A DNA stretch of 64,000 nt from contig CAMWMR010000011.1 in the NCBI GenBank assembly GCA_947175425.1, forward strand, positions 1 to 64,000, read 5' to 3'. The notes beneath the pieces are model-generated. The model was not told the DNA's origin, searched no databases, and saw only the letters and a list, made by a program, of their open reading frames with translations. This stretch comes from an uncultured Porphyromonadaceae bacterium. Its GTDB lineage: Bacteria > Bacteroidota > Bacteroidia > Bacteroidales > Muribaculaceae. Shown piece by piece: positions 53,227-62,873 of this stretch. The translations under genes and the position numbers were made by a program. Each line of letters opens with the position of its first letter. The stretch's first letter is position 1.

Positions 53227-53433
53227 TTATTCAATTAGCGCCGAGCGTACAGCGCTTGCGCGTTCGGCGTCGGTATTGTAGTTGCTCGCAAGTATATCGG
53301 GGAAAAAGAACAGCTTGAGGACGGCAAAGAAAATAACGAGCTTAATAATTATTATAAGCCACAAAGAGCGTCCGAGCTTCATGTTGCGGAAGCCGTCGAC
53401 GTACAAGTCAAGCGCTTTCCCAAAAAAATTCAT
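53227..53433 (-). CDS. DUF4492 small membrane protein upstream of cydA
   Basis: 68 aa with one membrane helix (about residues 22-45, SLWLIIIIKLVIFFAVLKLFF core). The N-terminus MNFFGKALDLYVDGFRNMKLGRSLW is typical of DUF4492, which from memory commonly sits directly before cydA in Bacteroidota and Campylobacterota. It is probably a small accessory subunit or assembly factor of the bd oxidase, comparable to CydX/CydH elsewhere (inference). Start overlaps the yitT-like gene by 4 bases. Confidence 0.85.
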   Translation of the reverse strand: MNFFGKALDLYVDGFRNMKLGRSLWLIIIIKLVIFFAVLKLFFFPDILASNYNTDAERASAVRSALIE

Positions 53434-54371
53434 TCTGCGAGTTCTGCCGGTGTTTTATGATGTTTTTCGGCGCCTTTGTCATGGTGCTGGTCGGGCAGTT
53501 TCATCTTCACTTTCAGTTCGTCGAAGCCTTGACCATAAACACCGTTCACGTTTGCCTGCGTTATGAAGGCATCGGAATCGATGCTTTTGATTATTCGGGA
53601 AATAGTAACCGATTCAATTTTACGGCACATAACAAGCAGCACTTTCACTTCCTGCTTTGAGTACCACCCCATGCCGGTGAGCACGGTGCATCCGCGCTTG
53701 GCCTCATTGTTTATGGCAGTGGCAATTTCCTGCCATTTTTTAGAGAAAATGGTGAACTGCACGGCCTGACGGTTGGTGTTCACAATCATATCGGCGCAGT
53801 ACGACGAAAGCACAAGCACCACAAGGCCGCATACAACCTTATCTATTTGATGAAAAAGGAGATAGGACGATGAAATGATGAACACGTCGGTGTAAATCAT
53901 TGTACGGCCGATACTTACGTTTGTGCGCTTGTTCACCATAGCGGCAACAATGTCGGTACCCCCGCTTGAGCCGTTGTGTGTAAAAGCTATTCCAACTCCC
54001 ATGCCAGCCATGATACCGCCGATAACGATGTTCATGAAAGGCTCGTTTGTGAATCCTTCGGCGAACAATGGCTGGAAAATACCCACGAAAACCGAAATCA
54101 TGGTTGCTCCGTAAATTGTTCCGAGCACGAATTTTTTACCCACCACCTTATAGGCTATTGCCAGCAGAAGCAAATTGAGGGCATACTGTGTTATTGCCAC
54201 CGGTACTCCCAAAGTGAGGTAAACAATGGTACCTATACCGGCGAGACCGCCGATAACCACCTTTTGCGGGAGGATAAAACCACAAAAACCGAGGGCATAC
54301 AAAGCCATGCCGAGGGTTATGAAAAAGTAGTCGCGGGATGTGCGCCAGAGATTTAAGTTGTTTATCGTCAT
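53430..54371 (-). CDS. YitT family membrane protein (DUF161-DUF2179)
   Basis: 313 aa. An N-terminal membrane domain has about six helices (residues 20-205) with the family motif TLGMALYALGFCGFILPQKVVIGGLAGIG and FTHNGSSGGTDIVAAMVNKRTN. A C-terminal soluble DUF2179 domain (about 215-300) includes RGCTVLTGMGWYSKQEVKVLLVM and DSDAFITQANVNGVYGQGFD. Function is unknown, with transport suspected. It appears to be the first gene of the cluster running into DUF4492-cydAB. Confidence 0.9.
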   Translation of the reverse strand: MTINNLNLWRTSRDYFFITLGMALYALGFCGFILPQKVVIGGLAGIGTIVYLTLGVPVAITQYALNLLLLAIAYKVVGKKFVLGTIYGATMISVFVGIFQPLFAEGFTNEPFMNIVIGGIMAGMGVGIAFTHNGSSGGTDIVAAMVNKRTNVSIGRTMIYTDVFIISSSYLLFHQIDKVVCGLVVLVLSSYCADMIVNTNRQAVQFTIFSKKWQEIATAINNEAKRGCTVLTGMGWYSKQEVKVLLVMCRKIESVTISRIIKSIDSDAFITQANVNGVYGQGFDELKVKMKLPDQHHDKGAEKHHKTPAELAE

Positions 54372-54393
54372 CGAACCTATATTTATAACGAGG

Positions 54394-54401
54394 CAAAGTT
54401 A
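54394..54401 (-). promoter_or_regulatory. -7 promoter element of the yitT-cydAB cluster
   Basis: TAACTTTG on the minus strand, 22 bases before the yitT-like ATG. Confidence 0.5.
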
Positions 54402-54543
54402 AGCAAAAAATCGCATTTTCATGCCGACGGTGCAATATTTTTACTTTGCGCCTATAAAACCTGTTTTCGGGATGAATATCGTTTGCCGAGAACAAAGCAT
54501 CCCCTCGGCTTGTTTTATACTTATAAACATTAAAGCTCGCGTT

Positions 54544-55173
54544 ATGGAAAAAATTACTACCGGATTCTTTACTGCTGTTGCCGTTTTGGGCGCATTGGCA
54601 TGTGTGTCGTCGTGTTCAAAAAACGACCCCATTGCGGGTACATGGCAGGGCGCTCCCGAAAGAATAGCACATCTTGACGATGCAAGCGATGTTTCGTCGG
54701 TTCTTACTTTCGATTTTTCCCCTTCCATCACTTCAAAGTCGGCCGGTACGGGGACAGTGCTTGCTTCGGCGGTAATTGAGGTTCAGCAACCTGTTGTAGG
54801 GGGTGTGGGTGTAGACAATGCCTATGCCGCCAATGTAACGGCAACAGCTTCGGTGAGCGGTACTTATGCGCTTGCCGAAGGTGAAGATAACGATTATCTG
54901 CTTGTATTCGACCCGTCGACGCTGAAGGTAACGGTAGATCCCTCAGGGGTAGTTTTTGCCGAAAATGTAATAACAGGCATGCAGCAGCCTCAGGTCGATT
55001 CCCTTACCGCAGTTACTGTTGAGCGTTGGCGTATGTTGCTTACGCCTGCAGTACGCGAGCAGTTCTACCGCTACCGCTCAATCGATGATGTGAAAGTGCA
55101 TCACGGTTCAATGATGTCGTGCGAGGTGGACGACAAGGACTTGACTTTCCGCCGTACAGGCGTACCCGATTAA
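54544..55173 (+). CDS. Small lipoprotein of unknown function (lipocalin-like)
   Basis: 209 aa from the ATG at 54544. The signal has a lipobox (CVSSCSK, about Cys23). The first mature segment, DPIAGTWQGAPERI, followed by beta-rich sequence (TLTFDFSPS-like strands, SVSGTYAL, WRMLLTP), resembles lipocalin-like (DUF4923/lipocalin_5) Bacteroidales lipoproteins, but the match is weak. The ORF-track start at 54421 adds a Cys-rich N-terminus with no signal and overlaps the promoter region, so it is rejected. It is divergent from yitT and convergent with dnaG (4-base overlap). Confidence 0.6.
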   Translation: MEKITTGFFTAVAVLGALACVSSCSKNDPIAGTWQGAPERIAHLDDASDVSSVLTFDFSPSITSKSAGTGTVLASAVIEVQQPVVGGVGVDNAYAANVTATASVSGTYALAEGEDNDYLLVFDPSTLKVTVDPSGVVFAENVITGMQQPQVDSLTAVTVERWRMLLTPAVREQFYRYRSIDDVKVHHGSMMSCEVDDKDLTFRRTGVPD

Positions 55174-57362
55174 CGTTGGGTTGGAAGAATTATGCGCTCG
55201 CCGAGAAGCTTGCCGAGTTCTTTCTGATATTCTTTCCAATAAGCTATATCCTGCATTATGGCCATGGTCTCGTCGGGCATGTCGGGGGCTATGGCCATAA
55301 GACGTTTGTTTAATTCTTTGAGGGTTTGTGTTATTATAGCCCCTTTAAGTTCAAAAATTGCGCGTTTTACAAGGTGCGGTATCTGCTCGAGTTCACTTGG
55401 TTCGTTACCTTGTTTTGTATAAATTTTTGAAAGTGAGTATCGTTCTATTGCGAGTTCGGAAGCTGTTGTGCGCACAGCGTCGTCGATTGAGTTTATGAGT
55501 CTCGACTGTCCGTAAGTCATGTCGAATTCATTAATGGCTTCCAGGCGATAAGCCGCACATTTTTCCTGCAAAAGTTTTTCCGCTTTTTCGAGGCTCTCGA
55601 TAGTTTGCAGTTCGTTTCGCGCTTTTTGCCTTTCGTCTTCTTCCATTCGGGCGCATTCCTGTTCAATTTCCTGCAGGCGCATGTTGCGGTGTTCCTCCCA
55701 TTGTCCGTTTCGGATTTCGCGCAATGCTTCCATGGTGGCGGCAAAGGGTGGATAGGTGAAGCGCAGTTCTTCCATTTGCATGGTAGCGTCTATTACATCG
55801 AAGACCGTTGAGCTTATAATCTCGCCGTTTTCGTCTGCGTGGTCGAAACTGTAGATAAGGCCGTAGCGCACAATGTAACGCATGAGCATCTCTTCGTAGG
55901 GCTTCAGCAGATTTACATCCAGCTGTATAAGCGGAGCGTCGGAGCTTTCGGTCGGTTCCGTTTTTTCCTCGCTTTCTTTTTCTATGTCGGCTATGCTTGC
56001 TCCGGCTTCGTTGCGGCGGCGTTGTTTTTCGTCCTCTTCGTAACGGCGAGTGATGAAAATATTGAGCTGTTTCACAAGGACTTCCTCCGAAACGCTCATC
56101 ATGCGCGAGCATTGGGCGATGTATTCCTGTCGCTTTACAGGCTCGTCCACGTAGGCCACGCTTTCCAACACCTTGTTAATTACCTTTGCTTTTGCCGTGG
56201 GATCGTCGGGGTTGACTTCGCGCATAAGTATTTCGGTCATGAAAGCGATGATATCGCGTTCGTTATCGGTGAAATACTTTTCCACTTCCTCGGCCGAGTG
56301 GTTTTGAGCGAAAGAATCGGGGTCGTCGCCCTCGGGCAGAAGCAGTGTCTTTACGTTGAATTTAGCCGCCAGAAGCATGTTGATGCCTCGCAAAGAGGCT
56401 TTTATGCCGGCAGCGTCGGAGTCGTAGATAAGCGTGACATTATCGGTAAAGCGACGTATAATGCGTATCTGCTCGTCGGTAAGAGCGGTTCCCGAAGAGG
56501 CCACAACGTTCTCTATTCCGGCCTGGTGGAGCGAAATAACATCCATGTATCCTTCCACCATTATACATTTGTCCTTTCGGCCAATTGCCGAGCGCGACTG
56601 GAAGAGTCCGTACAGTTCGTTCTTTTTATGATAGATAACTGACTCGGGCGAGTTTACGTATTTTGCAATTTTTTTGTCGCTGCTCATTGTTCGGCCGCCG
56701 AAACCCACCACGCGTCCCGAGAGGGTGTGGATGGGATATATTACGCGTCCGCGGAAACGGTCGTAGGTGTATTGGCGCCCTTCGCGTTCTGCTGAAATCA
56801 CAAGCCCTGTTTCAACCAGGTTCTCGGTAGCAAAACCGGCTTGAGAGGCAGCGTCAAGCAGTGCTGTAGGTTTGTCGAGCGAGTAGCCGAGATGAAAGCG
56901 CTCAATCATTTTTTGAGAAATGCCTCGGCGCATGAAATAGGGCATTGCGAATGCTTGCCCGTCGTCGGATGCCAGATTGTTCTTGAAGTGTTCCAGCGCA
57001 AAAGCGTTTGCGGCATATAGTGCCTCGCGCTTGCTCTCGGCACGGCGTTCTTCGTCGCTGAGTTCGCGCTCAACAATTTCAATATTGTATTTGCGGGCAA
57101 GATAGCGCAGCGCTTCCTGGAAGTTCAGCTGCTCGTGCTCCATTATGAAATTGACAGGTCCGCCTCCTTTTCCGCAACTGAAGCATTTGCATATGTTTCG
57201 TGCTCGGTTTACGTGGAACGAAGGCGTGCGGTCGTTGTGGAAGGGGCATAAGCCTTTGAAATTAGCGCCACTGCGGCGTAATTTCACAAAGTCGCTCACG
57301 ACATCCACAATGTCGGCTGCATCGAGGATGCGCTGAACTGTTTCCTGATCTATTCTTGGCAT
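55170..57362 (-). CDS. dnaG: DNA primase
   Basis: Synthesises RNA primers at the replication fork. The N-terminal CHC2 zinc finger is seen in CPFHNDRTPSFHV and CKCFSCGKGG (about residues 39-68). The TOPRIM catalytic core has IMVEGYMDVISLHQAG (about 265-280) and LIYDSDAAGIKA (about 310). The C-terminal region, which binds the helicase, is long and charged. 730 aa is typical for the Bacteroidota enzyme. It has its own promoter and 69 bases separate it from the upstream Ntn-hydrolase region. Confidence 0.95.
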   Translation of the reverse strand: MPRIDQETVQRILDAADIVDVVSDFVKLRRSGANFKGLCPFHNDRTPSFHVNRARNICKCFSCGKGGGPVNFIMEHEQLNFQEALRYLARKYNIEIVERELSDEERRAESKREALYAANAFALEHFKNNLASDDGQAFAMPYFMRRGISQKMIERFHLGYSLDKPTALLDAASQAGFATENLVETGLVISAEREGRQYTYDRFRGRVIYPIHTLSGRVVGFGGRTMSSDKKIAKYVNSPESVIYHKKNELYGLFQSRSAIGRKDKCIMVEGYMDVISLHQAGIENVVASSGTALTDEQIRIIRRFTDNVTLIYDSDAAGIKASLRGINMLLAAKFNVKTLLLPEGDDPDSFAQNHSAEEVEKYFTDNERDIIAFMTEILMREVNPDDPTAKAKVINKVLESVAYVDEPVKRQEYIAQCSRMMSVSEEVLVKQLNIFITRRYEEDEKQRRRNEAGASIADIEKESEEKTEPTESSDAPLIQLDVNLLKPYEEMLMRYIVRYGLIYSFDHADENGEIISSTVFDVIDATMQMEELRFTYPPFAATMEALREIRNGQWEEHRNMRLQEIEQECARMEEDERQKARNELQTIESLEKAEKLLQEKCAAYRLEAINEFDMTYGQSRLINSIDDAVRTTASELAIERYSLSKIYTKQGNEPSELEQIPHLVKRAIFELKGAIITQTLKELNKRLMAIAPDMPDETMAIMQDIAYWKEYQKELGKLLGERIILPTQR

Positions 57363-57366
57363 AATG

Positions 57367-57374
57367 CAAAATTA
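57367..57374 (-). promoter_or_regulatory. -7 promoter element of dnaG
   Basis: TAATTTTG on the minus strand, right before the dnaG ATG (4 bases). Transcription from it would give a nearly leaderless mRNA, so the real start may be elsewhere. Confidence 0.35.
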
Positions 57375-57431
57375 GTGCAAAAGGGAGCCAAAAGCAAGCC
57401 TTCCGCACTAATTTTTGTTTATTGCCGCTTA

Positions 57432-58472
57432 TCACCACATGGGAGTGAAGCCTTGGGATTTTTCCAGATATTTGTTGGCGCAACCTGTAATATCGCTGTG
57501 GCGCGATGTGTCCAGCTTAAGGATAGGTGAGCCGGGTTTCAGCATAAGGTGCGACATATCAATCCAGAAGTATCCCGTGCTTGCCGCGGGGCGGAAGTAG
57601 TATTTGCTTCCGGCAGCATCGGATATGCTTGTCCATTGTGTTGAGGAAACATTGGGCTCGCCTTCAATAAGATAACCGTAAGGTACGCTTACGGTTCCCA
57701 TAATGCTGTTGATAGCTGCAAAGGCCTGTGGATATTCGAGGTCGGTGGGCACGTGGCGGATAAAGAATTGAGCGCGGACGTAGCGGTCGGCACTGCGTAC
57801 TGTTCCGGGAAGCATGTTTACACCGCCCACGGCTTCCCAATAGTTCTCGATAGCTTCCATTTGAGGATGTTCGGGGTCGTTTGTAAGTACCTGAAGATCG
57901 CGTCCCTGATACAATTTAAGCTGTCCGTCGACAAATTCCATAAGCAGCGTGTCGCCCGTACGGTCGGTCAAGGCCCAGTGGAGTGTGGATGTTGTTCCTT
58001 TGTCGAAAGTGGCGCCGGAAATTACAAAAGAGTTCGTTTGCAACCATTGGTATACTTCTTCTACGGTTGCAAAATTATCGAGGAAGTAGCTGATGAATAC
58101 CGACATGCTCATAACCGGAGTATCGCCGTCGGAAGCTGTGGCGGTAGGATATACGGCAGTTTTGCAGAACAGACCGTTCATTACGAGTCCGGCTTCGTTC
58201 ATGCCTTCGGTAACACCGCCGTCGTATCCCACGGCAATAGTGCTTGCATATTTCGATGTCCATTTGAGAATGGAGCCGGAAGTCATGCTTTGTCGGCTCA
58301 CTCCCTGAGGATATACATATATATTTGTGGGAATCGGCGTGCGCCAGTCCAGTGTACGGCCAACCATAACGAGGCCTGTATCGCCTAAATAAACAACGCG
58401 GGAGCAGGCGTCGGCACCTGTCCGGGCAAGGAGTCCGCATACTCCAAGCATAATGTACTTGAGAATTTTCAT
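57432..58472 (-). CDS. Choloylglycine-hydrolase-family Ntn hydrolase, exported
   Basis: 346 aa. A signal peptide (about 1-22, ending GADA) is followed exactly by the nucleophile Cys23, which signal cleavage would expose. Family residues follow: R and D in GRTLDW, Asn in NEAGLVMNGLF, the oxyanion Asn in LTNDPEHPQ, and Arg in SADRYVRAQF. The family includes bile salt hydrolases and penicillin V acylases. NDP instead of the NSP often seen in BSH, together with the short binding loops, leaves the substrate open; N-acyl amides or amino acid conjugates are alternatives. It stands alone between dnaG and an MBOAT gene. Confidence 0.82.
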   Translation of the reverse strand: MKILKYIMLGVCGLLARTGADACSRVVYLGDTGLVMVGRTLDWRTPIPTNIYVYPQGVSRQSMTSGSILKWTSKYASTIAVGYDGGVTEGMNEAGLVMNGLFCKTAVYPTATASDGDTPVMSMSVFISYFLDNFATVEEVYQWLQTNSFVISGATFDKGTTSTLHWALTDRTGDTLLMEFVDGQLKLYQGRDLQVLTNDPEHPQMEAIENYWEAVGGVNMLPGTVRSADRYVRAQFFIRHVPTDLEYPQAFAAINSIMGTVSVPYGYLIEGEPNVSSTQWTSISDAAGSKYYFRPAASTGYFWIDMSHLMLKPGSPILKLDTSRHSDITGCANKYLEKSQGFTPMW

Positions 58473-58543
58473 AGTCCTTAATTATTATGTGTCCGACAGC
58501 AGAAACTGCCATATACATAATAACCTTGCGGACAGGATATTGT

Positions 58544-60022
58544 TCAGTACTGCAGGTAAATAAACGGAACGAGTTCGCTTTGGCGTGTCTGTACAACGAG
58601 GAATAGTATTGCCGTGAGCAGAACTGCCTGCCATACAAGAGGCATGGCAATATATGCCTGCGATGCGTTAGCGGTCCATGAGCGAGGCGTCATGTGTGCT
58701 ATATATCCCATTGCGGCAGCAAGTACAATGAGCATATAGCCCTCGATGAACTGTGGCGCGACGGAAATGTGGAAGTTTGTGGCTATCTGGGTGAAAATGT
58801 CGCCGGCCACCTGAGGTGTGGGCGCTCTGAAGAATGTGAAGCCGAGTACGATAAGAGCAAAAGTAATGACAATGTTTGCGGCTTTTACTTCGGGGCGTCC
58901 TTTCATGAATTCAGGCAATTTCCACACTCGTTTTATTGCCTTGTGAAGGATGAGGAGCAGGCCGTGATAGGCGCCCCAGAGTATGTACATCCATGAGGCT
59001 CCGTGCCACAAACCACCGATTAGCATGGTGAGGAACTGGTTTAGATAGGCGCGTGCGCGGCCTTTGCGGTTGCCGCCGAGGGGGATGTATATGTAGTCGC
59101 GCAGCCATGTGGAAAGCGATATGTGCCAGCGGCGCCAGAATTCGGTGGGACTTTGCGATTTGAAAGGTGCCGCAAAATTATCCTTGAAGCGGTAGCCGAG
59201 AATAAGAGCAAGACCTATAGCCATGTCGGAGTAGCCGGAGAAATCGCAGTATAGCTGGATTGTGAAGCCTATGCATCCCATGAGGCATTCGAAGCCGGAG
59301 TATAGCATGGGATTGTCGAAGATGCGGTCCACGAAGTTTCCGCTGATGTAGTCGGCAATGACAACCTTTTTAACAAGGCCAATCATTACAAGGAAAAGCC
59401 CTTCGGAAATCATTGCTTTGCTTGCAACCGGGTTTTGCTTTATCTGCGGGAGCATATCTTTTGCCCTTACAACGGGGCCGGCAAGCAATGGCGGAAAAAA
59501 GGTGAGGAAAAAAGCATAGTGCAGGAAGTTACGGCACGGTTGCATAAGCCCCCGGTATAAATCCACAATGTAGCTTATGGAGCGGAATGTGAAAAAGGAT
59601 ATTCCTGCGGGAAGTATCACTGCCTCGAAATTGAACCCCGGGGATACAATGCTTGCCAAAGCACTGAACAGCAGTCCGAAATATTTGAAATATACGAGCA
59701 TGCCGACATTGATTAGCACGTTGACGGCAACAATGCCGCGGCGCACGGCGTCGGCTTTTGTCACTCCCATGAGCAAGCCCAGGAGATAGTCCGATACACA
59801 TACGCCACACAACAGCAGTGTGCACGCTCCGCTGTTTTTGTAATAGAAGTAGAGCGAGAATGCTGTTACAAGCAGCATTTTCACGGTGTTTCTGCCGTTA
59901 ACAAGCTGGTAAACGAGCATGAACAGTGTGAAAAGTATAAGGAAAAGTCCGGAGTTGAAAAACAGCGGGCTTGCCGGGTCGTAGGAGAGGAGGGTGGAGA
60001 GACGAGAAAAGAGTTCTTGCAT
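58544..60022 (-). CDS. MBOAT family O-acyltransferase (AlgI-like)
   Basis: 492 aa with about 11-12 membrane helices. Acyl transfer across the membrane onto an extracellular polysaccharide or wall polymer is typical. Motifs include LPAGISFFTFRSISYIVDLYRG (about 133-154), YCDFSGYSDMAIGLALILGYRF, FWRRWHISLSTWLRDYIYIPLGGNRKG and the catalytic His in GGLWHGASWMYILWG. AlgI/DltB-type proteins normally pair with a periplasmic SGNH or AlgX/DltD-type partner, but none is adjacent in this window. Confidence 0.9.
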   Translation of the reverse strand: MQELFSRLSTLLSYDPASPLFFNSGLFLILFTLFMLVYQLVNGRNTVKMLLVTAFSLYFYYKNSGACTLLLCGVCVSDYLLGLLMGVTKADAVRRGIVAVNVLINVGMLVYFKYFGLLFSALASIVSPGFNFEAVILPAGISFFTFRSISYIVDLYRGLMQPCRNFLHYAFFLTFFPPLLAGPVVRAKDMLPQIKQNPVASKAMISEGLFLVMIGLVKKVVIADYISGNFVDRIFDNPMLYSGFECLMGCIGFTIQLYCDFSGYSDMAIGLALILGYRFKDNFAAPFKSQSPTEFWRRWHISLSTWLRDYIYIPLGGNRKGRARAYLNQFLTMLIGGLWHGASWMYILWGAYHGLLLILHKAIKRVWKLPEFMKGRPEVKAANIVITFALIVLGFTFFRAPTPQVAGDIFTQIATNFHISVAPQFIEGYMLIVLAAAMGYIAHMTPRSWTANASQAYIAMPLVWQAVLLTAILFLVVQTRQSELVPFIYLQY

Positions 60023-60042
60023 TATCGGAGGCGATTAGCGAA

Positions 60043-60075
60043 CTTGTGCCGCCGGCGAACCACCGGCAGCACAAG
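60043..60075 (-). terminator. Hairpin between valS and the MBOAT gene
   Basis: A 13-bp stem with one mismatch (CTTGTGCTGCCGG / CCGGCGGCACAAG on the minus strand). There is no T-run, so it may be a processing or attenuation hairpin rather than a strong terminator. Confidence 0.45.
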
Positions 60076-60100
60076 CGCTTATATTACATATGTGGGGACA

Positions 60101-62788
60101 TTATTTAGAGAGAGCGGCCAATGATGCGCGCAAAGCTTCCAGCTTGGCGTCGGCATCGGCAAGTTTCTTGCGCTCGCCGTCGACAACCGCCTGCGGGGCG
60201 TTGTTGACGAATCGCTCGTTGGAAAGTTTTTTCTCTACCGAGGCGCGGAATCCGACGAGGTAGTCGATTTCTTTGTTTATGCGCTGCAGCTCGGCTTCGA
60301 TATCAAGGCTTTCGCTCTGCGGAACGTTGAATTCCAAAGCTCCCACCATGAAGCTGTTTGCCGCGTTGTCCTTTTCGGCGTCGGTGACAACCTCGGAGAG
60401 ATTTGCCAGTTTGGCGCAGAAAGCAGCAGTGTCGTTGTCGAGTTTGCCGAGAACCATGAGTCGCAGAGCTTCCTTGGGCGGAATGTTTTTGCGGGCACGG
60501 ACGCCGCGGACGCCGTTTACAATTTCCTGAGCCATTTCCATTTTTGCAAGAATGTCGTTGTCGGGAGCACCGGCTTCGGGCATGGATGCGTACATAATGG
60601 ATTCGCCGTTGGCACGGCTTGCGAGGTTCTGCCACAACTCTTCGGTAATGAAAGGCATGAAGGGGTGGAGCAGACGGAGCAAGGCGTCAAAGAACTCTTC
60701 GGATTCGCGATAGCTTACGGCATCGATAGGTGTGCCGTAGGCGGGTTTGATGAGTTCGAGATACCAGGCCGAGAAGTCGTCGCGGAACAGGCGGTATACG
60801 GTCATGAGAGCCTCGCTGATGCGGAATTTGCCAAAGAGGTCGTCTATTTCGGCAACAGCTGCATTGAGTTTGGAACGGAACCACTTGGCGGCAAGTGCGT
60901 TTACTTTGGGCTGTTCTGCTTTTTCATCGATTTGCCAGCCGCGTACAAGGCGATAGGCGTTCCATATTTTGTTGCAGAAGTTTCGGCCCTGTTCAACGAG
61001 TTTGTCGTCGTACATAATGTCGTTGCCGGCAGGAGCTGCGAGCATCAGACCCATGCGCACACCATCGGCACCGTATTTTTCGATTAGGTCGAGCGGGTCG
61101 GGCGAGTTGCCGAGGCTCTTGGACATTTTGCGGCCAATGGAGTCGCGCACAATGCCGGTGAAGTATACGTTGTTGAAAGGCTGCTTGCCGACGTATTCAT
61201 ATCCGGCCATAATCATGCGTGCAACCCAGAAGAAGATAATATCGGGGCCGGTTACAAGAGTGGATGTCGGATAATAGTAGTTAATCTCTTCGTTGCCGGG
61301 ATTGTTGATTCCGTCGAACAGCGTTACAGGCCACAGCCAGGACGAGAACCAGGTGTCGAGCGCATCGGGATCCTGACGAAGGTCGGATGCCTGCATGTCG
61401 GGATTTCCGCTTTCTTTGCGCGCGAGTTCAAGAGCTTCTTCGGCAGTGAGCGCCACAACGTATTTTTCCTCGTCTTCGGGTCCGTAGAAATATGCGGGAA
61501 TGCGATGACCCCACCACAGCTGGCGGCTTATACACCAGTCTTTTATATTTTCGAGCCAGACACGGTAGGTGTTTTTGTATTTTTCGGGAACAAAGCGGAT
61601 AATGTCGTCCATTACGGGAGCGAGGCTTTCCTTTGCAAAGTGTTCCATTTTTACAAACCACTGCAGTGACAGACGGGGTTCGATGGGAACTTTTGTGCGT
61701 TCGCTCAAACCGATGTTGTTGGTATAATCCTCAACTTTTTCGAGCAATCCGGCGGCTTTGAGGTCCTCGACAATGGCTTTGCGGACATCGAAGCGATCCA
61801 TGCCTATATACATTCCGGCGGCTTCCGATACTGTGCCGTCCTCGTTGAATATGTCAATAACCTCAAGATTATGAGTCTGCCCCAGTGCGTAGTCATTTTT
61901 ATCGTGTGCCGGAGTTACCTTGAGGCAGCCGGTACCGAATTCAATGTCCACGTAGCGGTCTTCGATAACCGGAATAACGCGGTTCACCAAAGGAACAATA
62001 ACCTTGTGCCCCTTGAGCCATGTGTTTTTGGGGTCCTTTGGATTGATGCACATTGCGGTATCGCCCATTATTGTTTCGGGACGTGTTGTGGCTACAACTG
62101 CATAGCGGCGACCTTTTTCGTCGGTGTGTACCACGCAGCCTTCGGGAACTTCTTGTCCGGCCTTGTCGTCGGCAAGATAATAGCGGAGGTAGTAGAGTTT
62201 GGATTGTTCTTCGACAAAGAAAACTTCGTCGTCGCTGAGCGCAGTGCGGTTTTGGGGATCCCAGTTAACCATGCGCAGGCCGCGATAGATGAGTCCTTTG
62301 TTGTAAAGGTCTACGAACACTTTGTTAACGCTCTCGGAGCGCAGTTCGTCCATTGTAAAGGCGGTGCGGTCCCAATCGCAGGAAGCGCCGAGTTTGCGGA
62401 GTTGCTGCAGGATAATGCCGCCGTGTTTTTCGGTCCATGCCCATGCGTGCTTGAGGAATTCCTCGCGGGTGAGGTCGGTTTTGCGTATTCCCTCGGCGGC
62501 AAGTTTGGCAATAACCTTTGTTTCGGTGGAAATGGAGGCGTGGTCGGTACCGGGAACCCACAACGCATTTTTACCTTGCATACGTGCGCGACGTACAAGA
62601 ATGTCCTGAATGGTGTTGTTGAGCATGTGGCCCATGTGCAGCACGCCGGTCACGTTTGGCGGGGGAATCACAATTGTGTACGGTTCGCGTGCGTCGGGTT
62701 CGGAGTGAAACAGCTTGTGCTCAAGCCAATAGGCGTACCAACGTTCTTCTACGTCGGACGGTTGATATGTCTGGGGTAAATCTTTCAT
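60101..62788 (-). CDS. valS: Valine--tRNA ligase
   Basis: Class I synthetase charging tRNA-Val, with CP1 editing domain. HIGH appears as HMGHML near residue 54, in [21 protein letters not shown] appears as [13 protein letters not shown] near 548. The anticodon-binding domain and a C-terminal coiled-coil arm (about 825-890, with alternating KKL...[12 protein letters not shown]) are present. 895 aa is full length. Divergent from the MATE transporter gene. Confidence 0.97.
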   Translation of the reverse strand: MKDLPQTYQPSDVEERWYAYWLEHKLFHSEPDAREPYTIVIPPPNVTGVLHMGHMLNNTIQDILVRRARMQGKNALWVPGTDHASISTETKVIAKLAAEGIRKTDLTREEFLKHAWAWTEKHGGIILQQLRKLGASCDWDRTAFTMDELRSESVNKVFVDLYNKGLIYRGLRMVNWDPQNRTALSDDEVFFVEEQSKLYYLRYYLADDKAGQEVPEGCVVHTDEKGRRYAVVATTRPETIMGDTAMCINPKDPKNTWLKGHKVIVPLVNRVIPVIEDRYVDIEFGTGCLKVTPAHDKNDYALGQTHNLEVIDIFNEDGTVSEAAGMYIGMDRFDVRKAIVEDLKAAGLLEKVEDYTNNIGLSERTKVPIEPRLSLQWFVKMEHFAKESLAPVMDDIIRFVPEKYKNTYRVWLENIKDWCISRQLWWGHRIPAYFYGPEDEEKYVVALTAEEALELARKESGNPDMQASDLRQDPDALDTWFSSWLWPVTLFDGINNPGNEEINYYYPTSTLVTGPDIIFFWVARMIMAGYEYVGKQPFNNVYFTGIVRDSIGRKMSKSLGNSPDPLDLIEKYGADGVRMGLMLAAPAGNDIMYDDKLVEQGRNFCNKIWNAYRLVRGWQIDEKAEQPKVNALAAKWFRSKLNAAVAEIDDLFGKFRISEALMTVYRLFRDDFSAWYLELIKPAYGTPIDAVSYRESEEFFDALLRLLHPFMPFITEELWQNLASRANGESIMYASMPEAGAPDNDILAKMEMAQEIVNGVRGVRARKNIPPKEALRLMVLGKLDNDTAAFCAKLANLSEVVTDAEKDNAANSFMVGALEFNVPQSESLDIEAELQRINKEIDYLVGFRASVEKKLSNERFVNNAPQAVVDGERKKLADADAKLEALRASLAALSK

Positions 62789-62811
62789 TATCGAGCGGTT
62801 TTTAATGGCTG

Positions 62812-62819
62812 CAAAATTA
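62812..62819 (-). promoter_or_regulatory. -7 promoter element of valS
   Basis: TAATTTTG on the minus strand, 23 bases before the valS ATG. Confidence 0.5.
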
Positions 62820-62832
62820 GTGAAAATTTATG

Positions 62833-62865
62833 TTTTGCGCAAGCGCTCATTTTTAAGTAATTTTG
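62833..62865 (+). promoter_or_regulatory. Promoter of the MATE transporter gene
   Basis: TTTG at 62833-62836 and TAATTTTG at 62858-62865 with 21 bases between them; the ATG follows 8 bases later. The short leader is unusual but the -33/-7 pair is good. Confidence 0.5.
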
Positions 62866-62873
62866 CATCAGCA

